A DNA stretch of 64,000 nt from JAHRAW01 sp963693025 (GTDB lineage: Bacteria; Pseudomonadota; Gammaproteobacteria; Arenicellales; Poriferihabitantaceae). Below the pieces are notes generated by a model that saw only the letters and a program-made list of their open reading frames with translations, was not told the DNA's origin and searched no databases. Positions within the stretch are counted from its first letter, which is position 1. Each line of letters starts with the position of its first letter. The stretch lies in NCBI GenBank assembly GCA_963693025.1, contig OY843749.1, forward strand, positions 2,604,001 through 2,668,000, given 5' to 3'. Below are positions 52,416 to 61,233 of the stretch, in pieces. The position numbers and the translations under genes were made by a program.

Positions 52416-53051
52416 ATGGGGGTGTCGGTGCGGGTGGGCGTTGCTTTGCGGGGGGGTGAGTCGGAGCGGGGCGGTTTTGTGGGGGCGCGTTCGGCGCCGC
52501 CGGACGAGGCGCCGCCGGTGATTGTGGGGAAGATTACCGGGCATCACGGCGTGCGTGGCTGGGTCAAGGTGTTTTCTTATACCCGCCCGGCGGAGCAGAT
52601 TTTGGAGTATGAGCGTTGGTTGCTGGCGGCGCGGCGTGATGCGGGGCGTTGGCGGTCGGTGCGGGTTGCTTCCGCGCGGCGGCAGCGGCACAAACTGCTG
52701 GCGAAACTGGCGGGGATGGACGACCGCGAGGCGTCGGACGGGTTGCCCGGTCAGTGGATTGCGATTGCGCCGTCGCAACTCGCGCGGCTGCCGGACGGGG
52801 AGTATTACTGGAGCGAGCTGATTGGCTTGTCGGTGGTGACACAGGACGGCGTTGAACTGGGCGTCGTCGAGCATCTGGTCGAGACCGGCGCGAACGATGT
52901 GCTGGTGGTGCGCGACGGTGACGGCGACGGCGACGGTCAATCGGGCGGCGATGCGGTTGAACGGCTTCTGCCCTGGAGCCCGGATGTCATCGCCGCCGTC
53001 GATGTGGCGGGCGGGCGCATCCGGGTGGAGTGGGACCCGGACGCCGATTAG
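52416..53051 (+). CDS. rimM: Ribosome maturation factor RimM
   Basis: Binds S19 and the 30S head during late assembly. The 211-residue product has the N-terminal domain (VIVGKITGHHGVRGWVKVFS, GLPGQWIAIAPSQLARLPDG, EYYWSELIGL) and the PRC-barrel domain ending LLPWSPDVIAAVDVAGGRIR. A 35-residue Gly/Arg-rich N-terminal extension and a DGDGDGDGQSGGDA insert in the barrel (from GACGGC repeats) are extra to the family. It starts 9 bases after rpsP. Confidence 0.93.
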   Translation: MGVSVRVGVALRGGESERGGFVGARSAPPDEAPPVIVGKITGHHGVRGWVKVFSYTRPAEQILEYERWLLAARRDAGRWRSVRVASARRQRHKLLAKLAGMDDREASDGLPGQWIAIAPSQLARLPDGEYYWSELIGLSVVTQDGVELGVVEHLVETGANDVLVVRDGDGDGDGQSGGDAVERLLPWSPDVIAAVDVAGGRIRVEWDPDAD

Positions 53052-53083
53052 CGCTTGCGCGCGCGGGGCATGGGCGCGATGCG

Positions 53084-53854
53084 ATGAACATAGCGGCGTT
53101 GAGCATTTTTCCGCGGATGTTTGACGCGGTGCTGGAGAACGGGATTTGCGCGCAAGCCGTGAACAAGGGCGCGCTGGCGGTGACGCTGTGGAATCCGCGC
53201 GATTTCACCGACGACGCGCATCGCGCGGTGGACGACCGCCCCTACGGTGGCGGCGCCGGAATGTTGATGAAACCGGCGCCGTTGGCGGGCGCGATTGACG
53301 CCGCGCGGCGGGAAAACGCGGGACCCGTGGTCTATCTCTCGCCGCAGGGCGAGCGGCTCGATCAGCGGATGCTGAGCGAATTGGCGGCGCTGCCGGCGCT
53401 CATTTTGCTCGCCGGCAGGTATGAGGGCATCGACGAGCGCATCGTGCAGAGCCGGGTTGACCGGGAAATATCGCTCGGCGACTATGTGCTGGCGGGCGGC
53501 GAACTGGCGGCGATGGTGCTGATTGAGGGCATCGCGCGCTTGTTGCCCGGCGTGCTGGGCAATGCGTTGTCGGCACGCCAGGATTCGTTTTCCGGCGATG
53601 TGGATGCGGGAGCGGATGATGACGGGCAGCCCGGTGCGTTGCTGGATTGCCCGCATTACACGCGCCCGGAAGTGTTTGAGGGGCGCGCCGTGCCGGCGGT
53701 TTTGCTGAGCGGCGACCACGCCGAAATCCGGCGCTGGCGGTTAATGCAAGCGCTCGGCAGAACCGGCGAGCGCCGCCCCGATTTGCTGGAGCGGCGCGAA
53801 CTGGGGCACGAACAGCGCGAGTTATTGAGAGCGTATCAACGCGGTAAAAACTAA
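53084..53854 (+). CDS. trmD: tRNA (guanine37-N1)-methyltransferase TrmD
   Basis: Knotted SPOUT enzyme that methylates G37 of tRNAs to prevent frameshifting. The 256-residue product begins MNIAALSIFPRMFDAVLENG. Typical motifs are DDRPYGGGAGMLM, LLAGRYEGIDERI, SLGDYVLAGGELAAMVLIE (SAM knot) and CPHYTRPEVFEG. A short acidic insert (DVDAGADDDGQPG) sits at the loop after the knot. The longer frame overlapping rimM was rejected. Its usual partner rplS follows after two tiny genes. Confidence 0.96.
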   Translation: MNIAALSIFPRMFDAVLENGICAQAVNKGALAVTLWNPRDFTDDAHRAVDDRPYGGGAGMLMKPAPLAGAIDAARRENAGPVVYLSPQGERLDQRMLSELAALPALILLAGRYEGIDERIVQSRVDREISLGDYVLAGGELAAMVLIEGIARLLPGVLGNALSARQDSFSGDVDAGADDDGQPGALLDCPHYTRPEVFEGRAVPAVLLSGDHAEIRRWRLMQALGRTGERRPDLLERRELGHEQRELLRAYQRGKN

Positions 53855-53864
53855 CGCGGCGGTG

Positions 53865-53873
53865 TGCTACACT
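53865..53873 (+). promoter_or_regulatory. Extended -10 element before the small-gene/rplS cluster
   Basis: TGCTACACT ends six bases before the ATG of the first small gene, so a leaderless transcript is predicted. The surrounding TGTGCTACACTGCG is identical to the element before iscA. Confidence 0.4.
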
Positions 53874-53879
53874 GCGGGC

Positions 53880-54071
53880 ATGCAAATGAAACTCAACCAC
53901 GAACGCTTGCTTGGCTTCGGCGGAAACGTCGGTGTGGTTTTTATCGCGGTCGGGTTGGTCGATGGACTTTTGGTGCGAACCTTGACTGGACTTAATCCAA
54001 CGCAAGGGTTGTGGCTGGCCGCGGTCGGCGTGCTGTTGATTGTTATTGCTTCGGTGGAGGAAGGCAAATGA
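53880..54071 (+). CDS. Small two-helix membrane protein
   Basis: A 63-residue protein, MQMKLNHERLLGFGGNVGVV..., with two predicted membrane helices: GGNVGVVFIAVGLVDGLLV and GLWLAAVGVLLIVIASV. A charged tail EEGK follows. No family is recognised. Its stop overlaps the start of a second tiny gene in an ATGA arrangement, and that gene overlaps rplS the same way. The chain of overlaps and the intact membrane pattern argue that it is a real gene. Its role is unknown. Confidence 0.55.
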   Translation: MQMKLNHERLLGFGGNVGVVFIAVGLVDGLLVRTLTGLNPTQGLWLAAVGVLLIVIASVEEGK

Positions 54072-54187
54072 ACGATGTTGTGATTTTCGCTTTGGTTATC
54101 GGTATTGGCTTTGCCGCGCTGATGCTTTACTCGCATTACCGTGAACACCGCGCCGCCAAGCGCGACTCAAGTGGAGCAAGGCGATGA
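54068..54187 (+). CDS. Tiny single-helix membrane protein coupled to rplS
   Basis: A 39-residue ORF, MNDVVIFALVIGIGFAALML..., with one hydrophobic helix followed by YSHYREHRAAKRDSSGARR, a strongly basic cytoplasmic-type tail. Its start overlaps the upstream small gene and its stop overlaps the rplS ATG, so translation of all three is likely to be linked. No homologue is recognised. It may be a membrane regulator or simply a translational relay into rplS. Confidence 0.5.
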   Translation: MNDVVIFALVIGIGFAALMLYSHYREHRAAKRDSSGARR

Positions 54188-54534
54188 CTAATGTGATTGA
54201 TGAAATCGAGCGCGAGCAGTGCAAACAAGACCTGCCCGAGTTCGCCCCCGGCGACACCGTGCGGGTGCAAGTGCGGGTGCGGGAAGGCAACCGCGAGCGG
54301 CTTCAGGCGTATGAGGGCGTCGTGCTGGCGAAGAAAAATCGCGGGCTCAACTCGTCCTTCACGGTGCGCAAGATGACCGGCGGCGAGGGCGTCGAGCGGG
54401 TCTTCCAGACGCATAGCCCGTCGCTCGCGGGCATCGAGGTCGTGCGCCGCGGCGATGTGCGGCGCGCCAAGTTATATTACCTGCGGGAGCGAACCGGCAA
54501 AGCGGCGCGAATCAAGGAGAAAATTCGCGGCTAA
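54184..54534 (+). CDS. rplS: Ribosomal protein L19
   Basis: 50S protein at the interface with the 30S subunit. The 116-residue product begins MTNVIDEIEREQCKQDLPEF. FAPGDTVRVQVRVREGNRER, LQAYEGVVLAKKNRGLNSSF, FTVRKMTGGEGVERVFQTHS and a final RRAKLYYLRERTGKAARIKE are standard. It belongs to the rpsP-rimM-trmD-rplS cluster, here interrupted by two small membrane-protein genes. Confidence 0.97.
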   Translation: MTNVIDEIEREQCKQDLPEFAPGDTVRVQVRVREGNRERLQAYEGVVLAKKNRGLNSSFTVRKMTGGEGVERVFQTHSPSLAGIEVVRRGDVRRAKLYYLRERTGKAARIKEKIRG

Positions 54535-54536
54535 TC

Positions 54537-56528
54537 ATGCCCGCGCGGGAGCGATGTCGGTGTGCGGGGCGGGGGCGGCGTTGTCGTTGCCCCGGAGGTG
54601 TGTGCGCGTATAAGCCGCTGACGTTGCCGGTCGGTTTGTTGTGTTGGTTATGTTTTGCCGGCGCCGTTTTCGCGCAAACCCCGACGGAAACCACAACCGA
54701 AGCGGAAGCCGAAACCACAACCGCCACCGAAACCACCCCACCGCCACCCTTCACGCAAGAACTGGCGCGCGTGCAAAATCTGGTGCGCGCCAACGTGCTG
54801 GAACTGGCGCAGGACATACTGGAAACCCAGGGACCCCCGCCGCAGCCGACGCCCGAATGGCTTCGCTGGGAGCGGCAACTGTGGGCGGTTTACCGGGTGC
54901 GGGGGCGCTGGCAGACACTCTATGAGCGCACCCGGCGGCTGCCGCGAACCTTCCCGCCGCCCATCCAACGCGAAGCGCGCTTGCAGGCAATCAAAGCCCT
55001 GACGGCGCTCAAACGGGGAAGCGCGGCGCGCGATTTAATCCGAAAGGCGTTGCCGGAGACGGACGCGCCGCCGCCGTATAAGCGGCAACTCCGCCAGTCC
55101 CTGATTGCCGCCTATCTGGCGGATGATTTGCTGGTGGAAGCCCGCATCGCGCTCGACAACTTCCAAAAGGACTACGGCTCCCAACAAACCGACTGGCTGC
55201 TGCTGAGCGCCGCCGTGCGGATTCGCTCGGGCGACGCCGACGCAGCCGTCAACCTGCTCGCCCCGCTCGACGCAGCGGCGGCGCGGCTGCTGCGCCTGTA
55301 TGCCCGCCTCATCAACCGCACTCTGACGCCCGACCAGGTGATGGCGCGCGCGCGCGATTTGCGGGCGTCGTTGCAGGGGCGGGAGCGGAAGCGGGGCGAG
55401 CCGCCGGCGCGCGACATTCAGGCGGTGCTGGCGCAGGCGCAATTCGCCGCCGGCAATCGGGAGGGGGATGGGGATTCGCGGGTCGTCGTGCTGGAAGACT
55501 ACCTGCTGGCGCCGCCCGCGCGCGAGCCGGATTGGAGCGGGGTTTATCCGCAGTTTGGCGTGCGGGATTTGTTTGACGCGTATGCCGACATTGCGCGCGA
55601 CCAAGCCAATCGGGCGGGTTTGCTGGTCGGCGAGGAGGCGCGCTGGTTTGAGCATGCCCGGTCGCTGCCCGCCACGGCGGCGGTGGCGCGCCGCGCGTTG
55701 TTCGCGCATCTCGCCGCCACCGCCGACACCGCCACCGCCACGGGTGCGACGCTTCGCCAACGCGCGATTGACGCCTATGTCAACAGTCTAATCGACGCCG
55801 AGCGCACCGCCTTGCTCGCGCATCTGTTCGGCCACGATGCGGACGCGCGGCTCGGCAACCTGTCGCTCGGCGGGCAGACCGGGTTGCGCCTGTCCGCCTA
55901 CGCGCTCGGCAAGGGCGACTTCACGCTGGCCGCCGAAGCCAACGCCAATCTGTTGGAATTCCCCGCCGGGGTAAACCGCAACGACTGGTTGTTGCAAGCC
56001 GGGCGAATCGACATTTTCGCGGGCCGCCACCGCCGCGGCGCCGAGCGACTGGATGAATGGCTCGCGTCGTTCAGCCCCGCCAACCGCATGAGCCCGGCGC
56101 AGACCGACGCCGTCCTGCAACCGCTCTTTGACTTGCAGACGGTCGGGCGGCATCAACTCGCGCTGGCGTTGTTGCACAAGGTCAACGCGCGCGCGCCGGC
56201 GGGCAAGCACGCGCGCGAAATCGCCTACTGGCTCGCCGAGTCATACGCCGGCGGCGGGCAATACATCACGGCGGCGGATTGGTTCCTGCACTCCGCGCTG
56301 CAACGCGACGGCGGGTTTGACAAGTGGGGCGAAGCGGCGCGCTATCGTGCCGCCGAAGCGCTGATGGACGGTGCCTTGTATGCCGACGCCGGGCGGTTGT
56401 TGCGCGGCCTGCTGTCGCGCGCCACCACGGACACCCGCCGCAACGCGCTGCGGCAAAAATTGCAGCGCGTGTGGCTGCTCGAGTCCAACCCAGACGACCA
56501 TGACCCGCAAGCCGCCGACCGACCGTGA
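54537..56528 (+). CDS. Large exported TPR-like repeat protein of unknown function
   Basis: A 663-residue protein with a long N-terminus leading to a signal-type helix (LPVGLLCWLCFAGAVFA then QTP). A low-complexity Thr/Glu segment (TETTTEAEAETTTATETT) follows. The rest is an Ala/Leu/Arg-rich helical repeat array of the tetratricopeptide kind (for example VLELAQDILETQG, AARDLIRKALPETDAPPP, AEALMDGALYADAGRLLRGL). It starts 2 bases after rplS and overlaps xerD by 29 bases. It probably acts in the periplasm as a scaffold, but no specific family is recognised. The true start could be downstream of the first, Arg/Cys-rich 20 residues. Confidence 0.65.
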   Translation: MPARERCRCAGRGRRCRCPGGVCAYKPLTLPVGLLCWLCFAGAVFAQTPTETTTEAEAETTTATETTPPPPFTQELARVQNLVRANVLELAQDILETQGPPPQPTPEWLRWERQLWAVYRVRGRWQTLYERTRRLPRTFPPPIQREARLQAIKALTALKRGSAARDLIRKALPETDAPPPYKRQLRQSLIAAYLADDLLVEARIALDNFQKDYGSQQTDWLLLSAAVRIRSGDADAAVNLLAPLDAAAARLLRLYARLINRTLTPDQVMARARDLRASLQGRERKRGEPPARDIQAVLAQAQFAAGNREGDGDSRVVVLEDYLLAPPAREPDWSGVYPQFGVRDLFDAYADIARDQANRAGLLVGEEARWFEHARSLPATAAVARRALFAHLAATADTATATGATLRQRAIDAYVNSLIDAERTALLAHLFGHDADARLGNLSLGGQTGLRLSAYALGKGDFTLAAEANANLLEFPAGVNRNDWLLQAGRIDIFAGRHRRGAERLDEWLASFSPANRMSPAQTDAVLQPLFDLQTVGRHQLALALLHKVNARAPAGKHAREIAYWLAESYAGGGQYITAADWFLHSALQRDGGFDKWGEAARYRAAEALMDGALYADAGRLLRGLLSRATTDTRRNALRQKLQRVWLLESNPDDHDPQAADRP

Positions 56529-57408
56529 CCATCAACTGGTCGATGAATTCCTCGACTCGGTCTGGCTTCAATCGGGGCTGAGCGACAACACGCTGGCGGC
56601 ATACCGAAACGACCTCAAGCAATTCGTGCGCTGGCTTCACCGCCACGACCGTGCGCTGACCACGGCGGACGCGCCCCTCCTGCGGCGCTATCTCGGCGAC
56701 CGCACCAACAAGCAGTCCAACCGCAGCGCGGCGCGCTCGCTGTCAAGCCTGAAACGGTTTTACCGCCACGCCCTCGCCGCGGAAATCATCGCCGCCGACC
56801 CGAGCGCCGACCTCGCCGCGCCCGCCATCGGTCGCGCGCTGCCCCACACCCTCTCCGAAGCCGAAGTGGAGCGCCTCATCAATGCGCCCGCCACCGACAG
56901 CGCGCTCGGGCTGCGCGACCGCGCGATGCTGGAAACCTTGTATGCCACCGGCTTGCGGGTGAGCGAAATGGTCAACCTGACATTGAACCAACTCGACCTG
57001 ACCGCCGGGGTGTGCCGCGCGCTCGGCAAGGGCAACAAGGAGCGGCTGGTGCCGCTCGGCGAAGCCGCCATCGACTGGCTCGGGCGCTACCTGTCGGCGT
57101 CCCGCCCCGACCTCATCGGAAACCATCAAAGCGCCGCGGTGTTCGTCACCCGGCGCGGCGGCGCGATGACCCGCCAGGCGTTCTGGCAAAACATCCGGCG
57201 CTACGCAACCCTCGCCGGCGTAACCCACCACCTCTCGCCCCACACCCTGCGCCACGCCTTCGCCACCCACCTACTCAACCACGGCGCCGACCTGCGCAGC
57301 GTGCAGATGTTGCTGGGGCATTCGAGTGTGTCGACTACGCAGATTTACACGCATGTCGCGGGCGAGCGGTTGAAGTCGTTGCATCGGCGGCATCATCCGA
57401 GGGGGTGA
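56500..57408 (+). CDS. xerD: Site-specific tyrosine recombinase XerD
   Basis: Resolves chromosome dimers at dif with XerC under FtsK control. The 302-residue product has the core-binding domain (LVDEFLDSVWLQSGLSDNTL, AYRNDLKQFVRWL) and the catalytic domain: Arg in TGLRVSEMVNL, Lys in GKGNKERLVPLGE, HTLRHAFATHLLNHGADLRS, LLGHSSVSTTQIYTHV and a final LHRRHHPRG that is diagnostic of XerD rather than XerC. The nucleophile is the Tyr of IYTHV. It overlaps the exported TPR-like gene, and relA follows 18 bases later. It is a chromosomal housekeeping gene, not part of a mobile element. Confidence 0.95.
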   Translation: MTRKPPTDRDHQLVDEFLDSVWLQSGLSDNTLAAYRNDLKQFVRWLHRHDRALTTADAPLLRRYLGDRTNKQSNRSAARSLSSLKRFYRHALAAEIIAADPSADLAAPAIGRALPHTLSEAEVERLINAPATDSALGLRDRAMLETLYATGLRVSEMVNLTLNQLDLTAGVCRALGKGNKERLVPLGEAAIDWLGRYLSASRPDLIGNHQSAAVFVTRRGGAMTRQAFWQNIRRYATLAGVTHHLSPHTLRHAFATHLLNHGADLRSVQMLLGHSSVSTTQIYTHVAGERLKSLHRRHHPRG

Positions 57409-57426
57409 TTAATCAACCCACACACA

Positions 57427-59568
57427 ATGCCACCACCCACCCCCACCGCCGACCTGCAACAAGTCTGCCACTGGGTCACCACGCAATGCCGCCCCAACGC
57501 CGGCGACGCGCTACGCACCGGAATGGAAACGGTAGACATCCTCCAACCGCTGGAAATGGACGCCCCCGGCTTGCTCGCCGCCTTGCTGCAACCCCTGCTC
57601 CCAATCGACAAAAAAGAGCAAACACTCCTCACCAACCAATTTGGGCAACAAACCTTAGACTTGCTGCAACGCGCCTCCCAAATGCGGCAACTCTCCGCGT
57701 TGTCGCAACACCACGGAAGTAAAACCAACCCGCGAGTCAACGAAGAAAACCTGCGGAAGATGTTGATTGCGATGGTGGATGACATTCGCGTGGTGCTGAT
57801 TGAGTTGGCGCGTCATCTCGCCGCGTTGCGCCGGAGCAAGCGGGCGGATGCGCCGGTGCAGGCGGCGCTTGGGCGGCTCACGCTGGAGGTGTATGCGCCG
57901 CTCGCCAACCGGCTGGGCGTGCGGCAGATGAAGTGGCAGATGGAAGACCACGCGTTGCGCTGCCTGCACTCTGAGGAGTATCGCCGTCTGGCGGCGACGC
58001 TGGATGAAAAGCGCGCCGTCAGGGAAACCTATATCAGCGAATTCATCCGCGCCGTGCGCGCCGCGTTGGCGGAGTCGGCGCTCGCCTGCGAGGTGGAAGG
58101 CCGACCCAAACATCTGTTCAGTATCTGGAAAAAGATGCGGCGCAAGGACTTGGCGTTTGAAAATCTGCGCGACATTCGGGCGCTGCGCATCGTGGTCGAC
58201 AGCGTCGCCGACTGCTATGCCGCGCTCGCCGTCGTGCACACTCACTGGCACGGCTTGCCGGCGGAGTTCGCCGATTACATCGCCACGCCCAAAGCCAACG
58301 GCTACCGCTCGATTCACACCGTCGTTATGGGCCCGCGCGAGCAGACCGTGGAAGTGCAGATTAGAACCCGCGAAATGCACCGCCAGAGCGAGTGGGGCGT
58401 GGCCGCGCATTGGCGTTACAAGGAGAATGTGCGCGCCGACGACAGCATCGACAACAAGGTGCTCAGGCTGCGGCAACTGCTCGAATGGAAAGACGAATTA
58501 CGCGACGCCGGCGCGTTGGCGGAGAACATCCAACGCGCCGACGATGAAGAGTCGGACGCGCCCGACGAGCGCGTCTATGTGTTCACCCCGCAGGGCATGG
58601 TCATCGATTTGCCGCGCGGCGCAACGCCGATCGACTTCGCCTATGCGATTCACACGCAGGTCGGGCACTGCACCCGCGGCGCGCGCGTCAACGGCAAGAT
58701 GGTGACCTTGAGCCACCGTCTGGAAACCGGCGAGCAAGTTCACATTCACACCGCGAAGGGCGGTCAGCCGAGCCGCGACTGGCTGCGCAAAGACCTCGGC
58801 TATGTGCGAACCCGGCGCGCGCGCAACCGCATCGCGCTGTGGTTCAAGCGCGCCGACTACGCGCAACATCTGGCAGAGGGGCGCAACCTGTTGGAGCGCG
58901 AATTATCCCGCTTGGGAATGGACGATTTGAGTTACGACAAAATCGCGCGCGCCACGCCGTTCCACAAAACCGACGACCTGCTGGCGGCGCTCGGCGCCAA
59001 CGACTTCAAACTGTCCCGAGCGCTGGCGCCCTTCCGCAACGCGGCGCACGCCGGCGAAAGCGCGCAACAACCGGCAACGCTCCCACCCAAACCGCGGCGC
59101 ACGCACAAACCCAAACCGCCGACCGACTTCAGCGTCAGCGGCGTCGGCAACCTGCTGACGCGCATGGCAAACTGCTGCAACCCCATCCCCGGCGACCCCA
59201 TCACCGGCTTCATCACCACGGGCCGCGGCATCAGCATCCACCGCCAGGACTGCGCCAACCTACACAACCTAACCGAACCCCGCCGCAGCCGCCTGGTGGA
59301 AGTGCAATGGGGCAAGTCCAACCTCACCGCCTGGCCCGTAGACATAAAAATCACCGCCTACCCCCGCCACGGCCTACTCAACGACATCACGCAGTTGTTC
59401 AAAGACGAAAAAATCGAAGTGGTGAAACTGAATATGGAAACGGATGCTGACAATAACGCGAGTATACGGGTTCGGTTGGAAATATCAGGCTTGAAAAAAC
59501 TGAGCCGAGTTTTGCATCGGTTGTCGACGATACCTGATGTGTTGCAAGCTTGGAGGGTGGAGTTGTAG
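57427..59568 (+). CDS. relA: (p)ppGpp synthetase RelA-type
   Basis: Ribosome-associated stringent-response enzyme, 713 residues. The N-terminal HD hydrolase region lacks the His-Asp motif, pointing to a monofunctional synthetase. The synthetase domain has LFSIWKKMRRKDLAFENLRD, ALRIVVD, PKANGYRSIHTVVMGP and VEVQIRTREMH. At the substrate motif it reads E280-F-A-D283; RelA usually has ExDD and bifunctional enzymes RxKD. The TGS (VYVFTPQGMVIDLPRGATPI), conserved-Cys (MANCCNPIPGDPITGF) and ACT (WPVDIKITAYPRHGLLNDIT) domains follow. It probably shares a transcript with xerD. Confidence 0.92.
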   Translation: MPPPTPTADLQQVCHWVTTQCRPNAGDALRTGMETVDILQPLEMDAPGLLAALLQPLLPIDKKEQTLLTNQFGQQTLDLLQRASQMRQLSALSQHHGSKTNPRVNEENLRKMLIAMVDDIRVVLIELARHLAALRRSKRADAPVQAALGRLTLEVYAPLANRLGVRQMKWQMEDHALRCLHSEEYRRLAATLDEKRAVRETYISEFIRAVRAALAESALACEVEGRPKHLFSIWKKMRRKDLAFENLRDIRALRIVVDSVADCYAALAVVHTHWHGLPAEFADYIATPKANGYRSIHTVVMGPREQTVEVQIRTREMHRQSEWGVAAHWRYKENVRADDSIDNKVLRLRQLLEWKDELRDAGALAENIQRADDEESDAPDERVYVFTPQGMVIDLPRGATPIDFAYAIHTQVGHCTRGARVNGKMVTLSHRLETGEQVHIHTAKGGQPSRDWLRKDLGYVRTRRARNRIALWFKRADYAQHLAEGRNLLERELSRLGMDDLSYDKIARATPFHKTDDLLAALGANDFKLSRALAPFRNAAHAGESAQQPATLPPKPRRTHKPKPPTDFSVSGVGNLLTRMANCCNPIPGDPITGFITTGRGISIHRQDCANLHNLTEPRRSRLVEVQWGKSNLTAWPVDIKITAYPRHGLLNDITQLFKDEKIEVVKLNMETDADNNASIRVRLEISGLKKLSRVLHRLSTIPDVLQAWRVEL

Positions 59569-59621
59569 TGGGGTGGGGGTGCCCTCGTCATTCACAACAA
59601 CCTCGTCATTCTCCCCTACTT

Positions 59622-59821
59622 CGTCATTCTCGAGCGTTAGTGTCCGTTGCCGCCGCGCTTTTTCTTTTAAGCGGCGGCTTACGGACACTTACGTCCTCGG
59701 GAATCTCCCTAAGGTTGGCACGGGCTTCGGTAAAGTCCACGCTAGCCTTAGGGAGATTCCCGAAGGCGATGAAAAATATAGTCGCTATCGCTCCTTATTT
59801 TTCTATCATTCGAGAATGACG
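59622..59821 (+). repeat. Palindromic MITE-like repeat, copy 12 (short form)
   Basis: Full copy between convergent relA and the CDF gene. Two bare CGTCATTC fragments precede it (59586 and 59603). Its right end reads TATCATTCGAGAATGACG. Confidence 0.92.
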
Positions 59822-59830
59822 GCCATTACT

Positions 59831-60032
59831 CGTCATTCTCGAGCGTTAGTGTCCGTTGCCGCCGCGCTTTTTCTTTTAAGCGGCGGCTTACGGACACTTG
59901 CGTCCTCGGGAATCTCCCTAATATTGGCACGGGCTTTGTTGGAATTCACGGTAACCTTAGGGAGATTCCCGAAGGCGATGAAAAATATGGTCGCCTGTCG
60001 GCTCCCTATTTTTCTATCGTTCGAGAATGACG
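59831..60032 (+). repeat. Palindromic MITE-like repeat, copy 13 (short form)
   Basis: Second full copy in the same orientation, nine bases after copy 12 and ten bases before the CDF stop codon. No gene is seen in this gap. Confidence 0.92.
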
Positions 60033-60042
60033 AAGTGGAGCC

Positions 60043-61185
60043 TCATCCAGGATACCAAAGCCTAATCCGCCGAAACCATTCGAACTCCGACAACATACAG
60101 TTAAGCCTTACACCAAGCGCCTCTTGCTCAGCCAAAGTTAACTCATTACGCACAGCCAAAAAAAGCTCCACCTCAATCCGCTCCTGCAAATAATGCAACA
60201 AAATCCGCTCACGCTTAAGCCCGCTTCCAGCCGCATCAAGCGCCTGGTCAACAAGCGCCGTAACTTCCGCGCGCAACGGGAGTTCCGAGTGGTGGCGGTT
60301 TTCGTCGTCGTGTTCGGTGTCGATGTGGAAGATGATGTGGCCGATGGTGTCGAACTCGCGCATCAACCGCATGACCACGCGGTCGCCGATGTAGTGGCTT
60401 TCGGATACGCTGAGGTAGGGCGCAACCTGCAAGTGCAATTCCAGCAGGATGTTGGCGCCCATCCGCCGCGACTTGGCGCTGTGCACGCCGCGGATGCCTT
60501 CCACCTTCATCGCCGCATCGGTCAGCGCTTTGAGTTCGTCGGGGTCGATGGCGGTGTCCACCAATTCGCGCAGCGCTTTGTGGCTCAGGTCCCAGCCGAT
60601 TTTGGCGATGAAAAGCGCCACGCCGAACGCCGCCAGACTGTCCAGCCACGGGAAGCCCAGCATGGCGCCGCCGACGCCGGCGAACACCAGCAGCGACGAC
60701 CACGCATCGGAGCGGCTGTGCCAGGCGTTGGCAATCAGCAAGTCGGAGCCGAGGCGCCGCCCCGCCGCGCGGGTGTAGCGGAAGACCCACTCTTTGGCGA
60801 TGACGGACACCAGCGCCACCGCCAGCGCGGGCCAGCCGGGAATAGTGAGCGGCGCCACGGCGAGCAGGTCGCGGCCACTTTTATAAATCATCGCAACGGC
60901 GACCGCCAGCAACAGAAAGCCGAGAAAGGCGGCGCCCAACGTCTCAAAACGCGCGTGACCGTAAGGGTGCTCGGCATCGGCCTCGGCGCCGGACACCTTG
61001 ACGATCGCCAGCACCATAAAATCGGTGAGCAAATCCGAGAGCGAGTGAATGCCATCGGCAATCAGCGCGTGGGAGAAGAACAGCCAGCCGGTGACGATTT
61101 TCCCGACCCCCAACACACCGTCAACCGCCGCGCCGATTGCGGTGACTTTGATGGCTTCGCGGGATTTGTCTGAGGGGTTTGGCAT
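60043..61185 (-). CDS. Cation diffusion facilitator family metal exporter
   Basis: A 380-residue inner-membrane CDF transporter that exports divalent metals (Zn, Fe, Mn or Co) in exchange for protons. Metal-site motifs are visible in two helices: LIADGIHSLSDLLTDF (H-x3-D type) and NAWHSRSDAWSSLLVF (HxxxD). Six membrane segments precede a cytoplasmic C-terminal domain (VEGIRGVHSAKSRRMGANIL, LELHLQVAPYLSVSESHYI) and an additional C-terminal region of about 80 residues beyond the usual length. Which metal it carries is not evident. It is divergent from mscS. Confidence 0.92.
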   Translation of the reverse strand: MPNPSDKSREAIKVTAIGAAVDGVLGVGKIVTGWLFFSHALIADGIHSLSDLLTDFMVLAIVKVSGAEADAEHPYGHARFETLGAAFLGFLLLAVAVAMIYKSGRDLLAVAPLTIPGWPALAVALVSVIAKEWVFRYTRAAGRRLGSDLLIANAWHSRSDAWSSLLVFAGVGGAMLGFPWLDSLAAFGVALFIAKIGWDLSHKALRELVDTAIDPDELKALTDAAMKVEGIRGVHSAKSRRMGANILLELHLQVAPYLSVSESHYIGDRVVMRLMREFDTIGHIIFHIDTEHDDENRHHSELPLRAEVTALVDQALDAAGSGLKRERILLHYLQERIEVELFLAVRNELTLAEQEALGVRLNCMLSEFEWFRRIRLWYPG

Positions 61186-61233
61186 GGTGGTTTGGTGGTG
61201 TGGTGGTTTGTGATTATCGCTGATTTGCCTACT

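Noticed and set aside
56500..57408. XerD gene as the integrase of the sufC-linked insertions
   Set aside because: Its C-terminus and motifs are those of chromosomal XerD and it lies about 40 kb away in a housekeeping context.
59537..60193. Plus-strand frame of about 218 codons over copies 12 and 13
   Set aside because: Repeat-encoded peptide as above, overlapping relA and the CDF gene at its ends.
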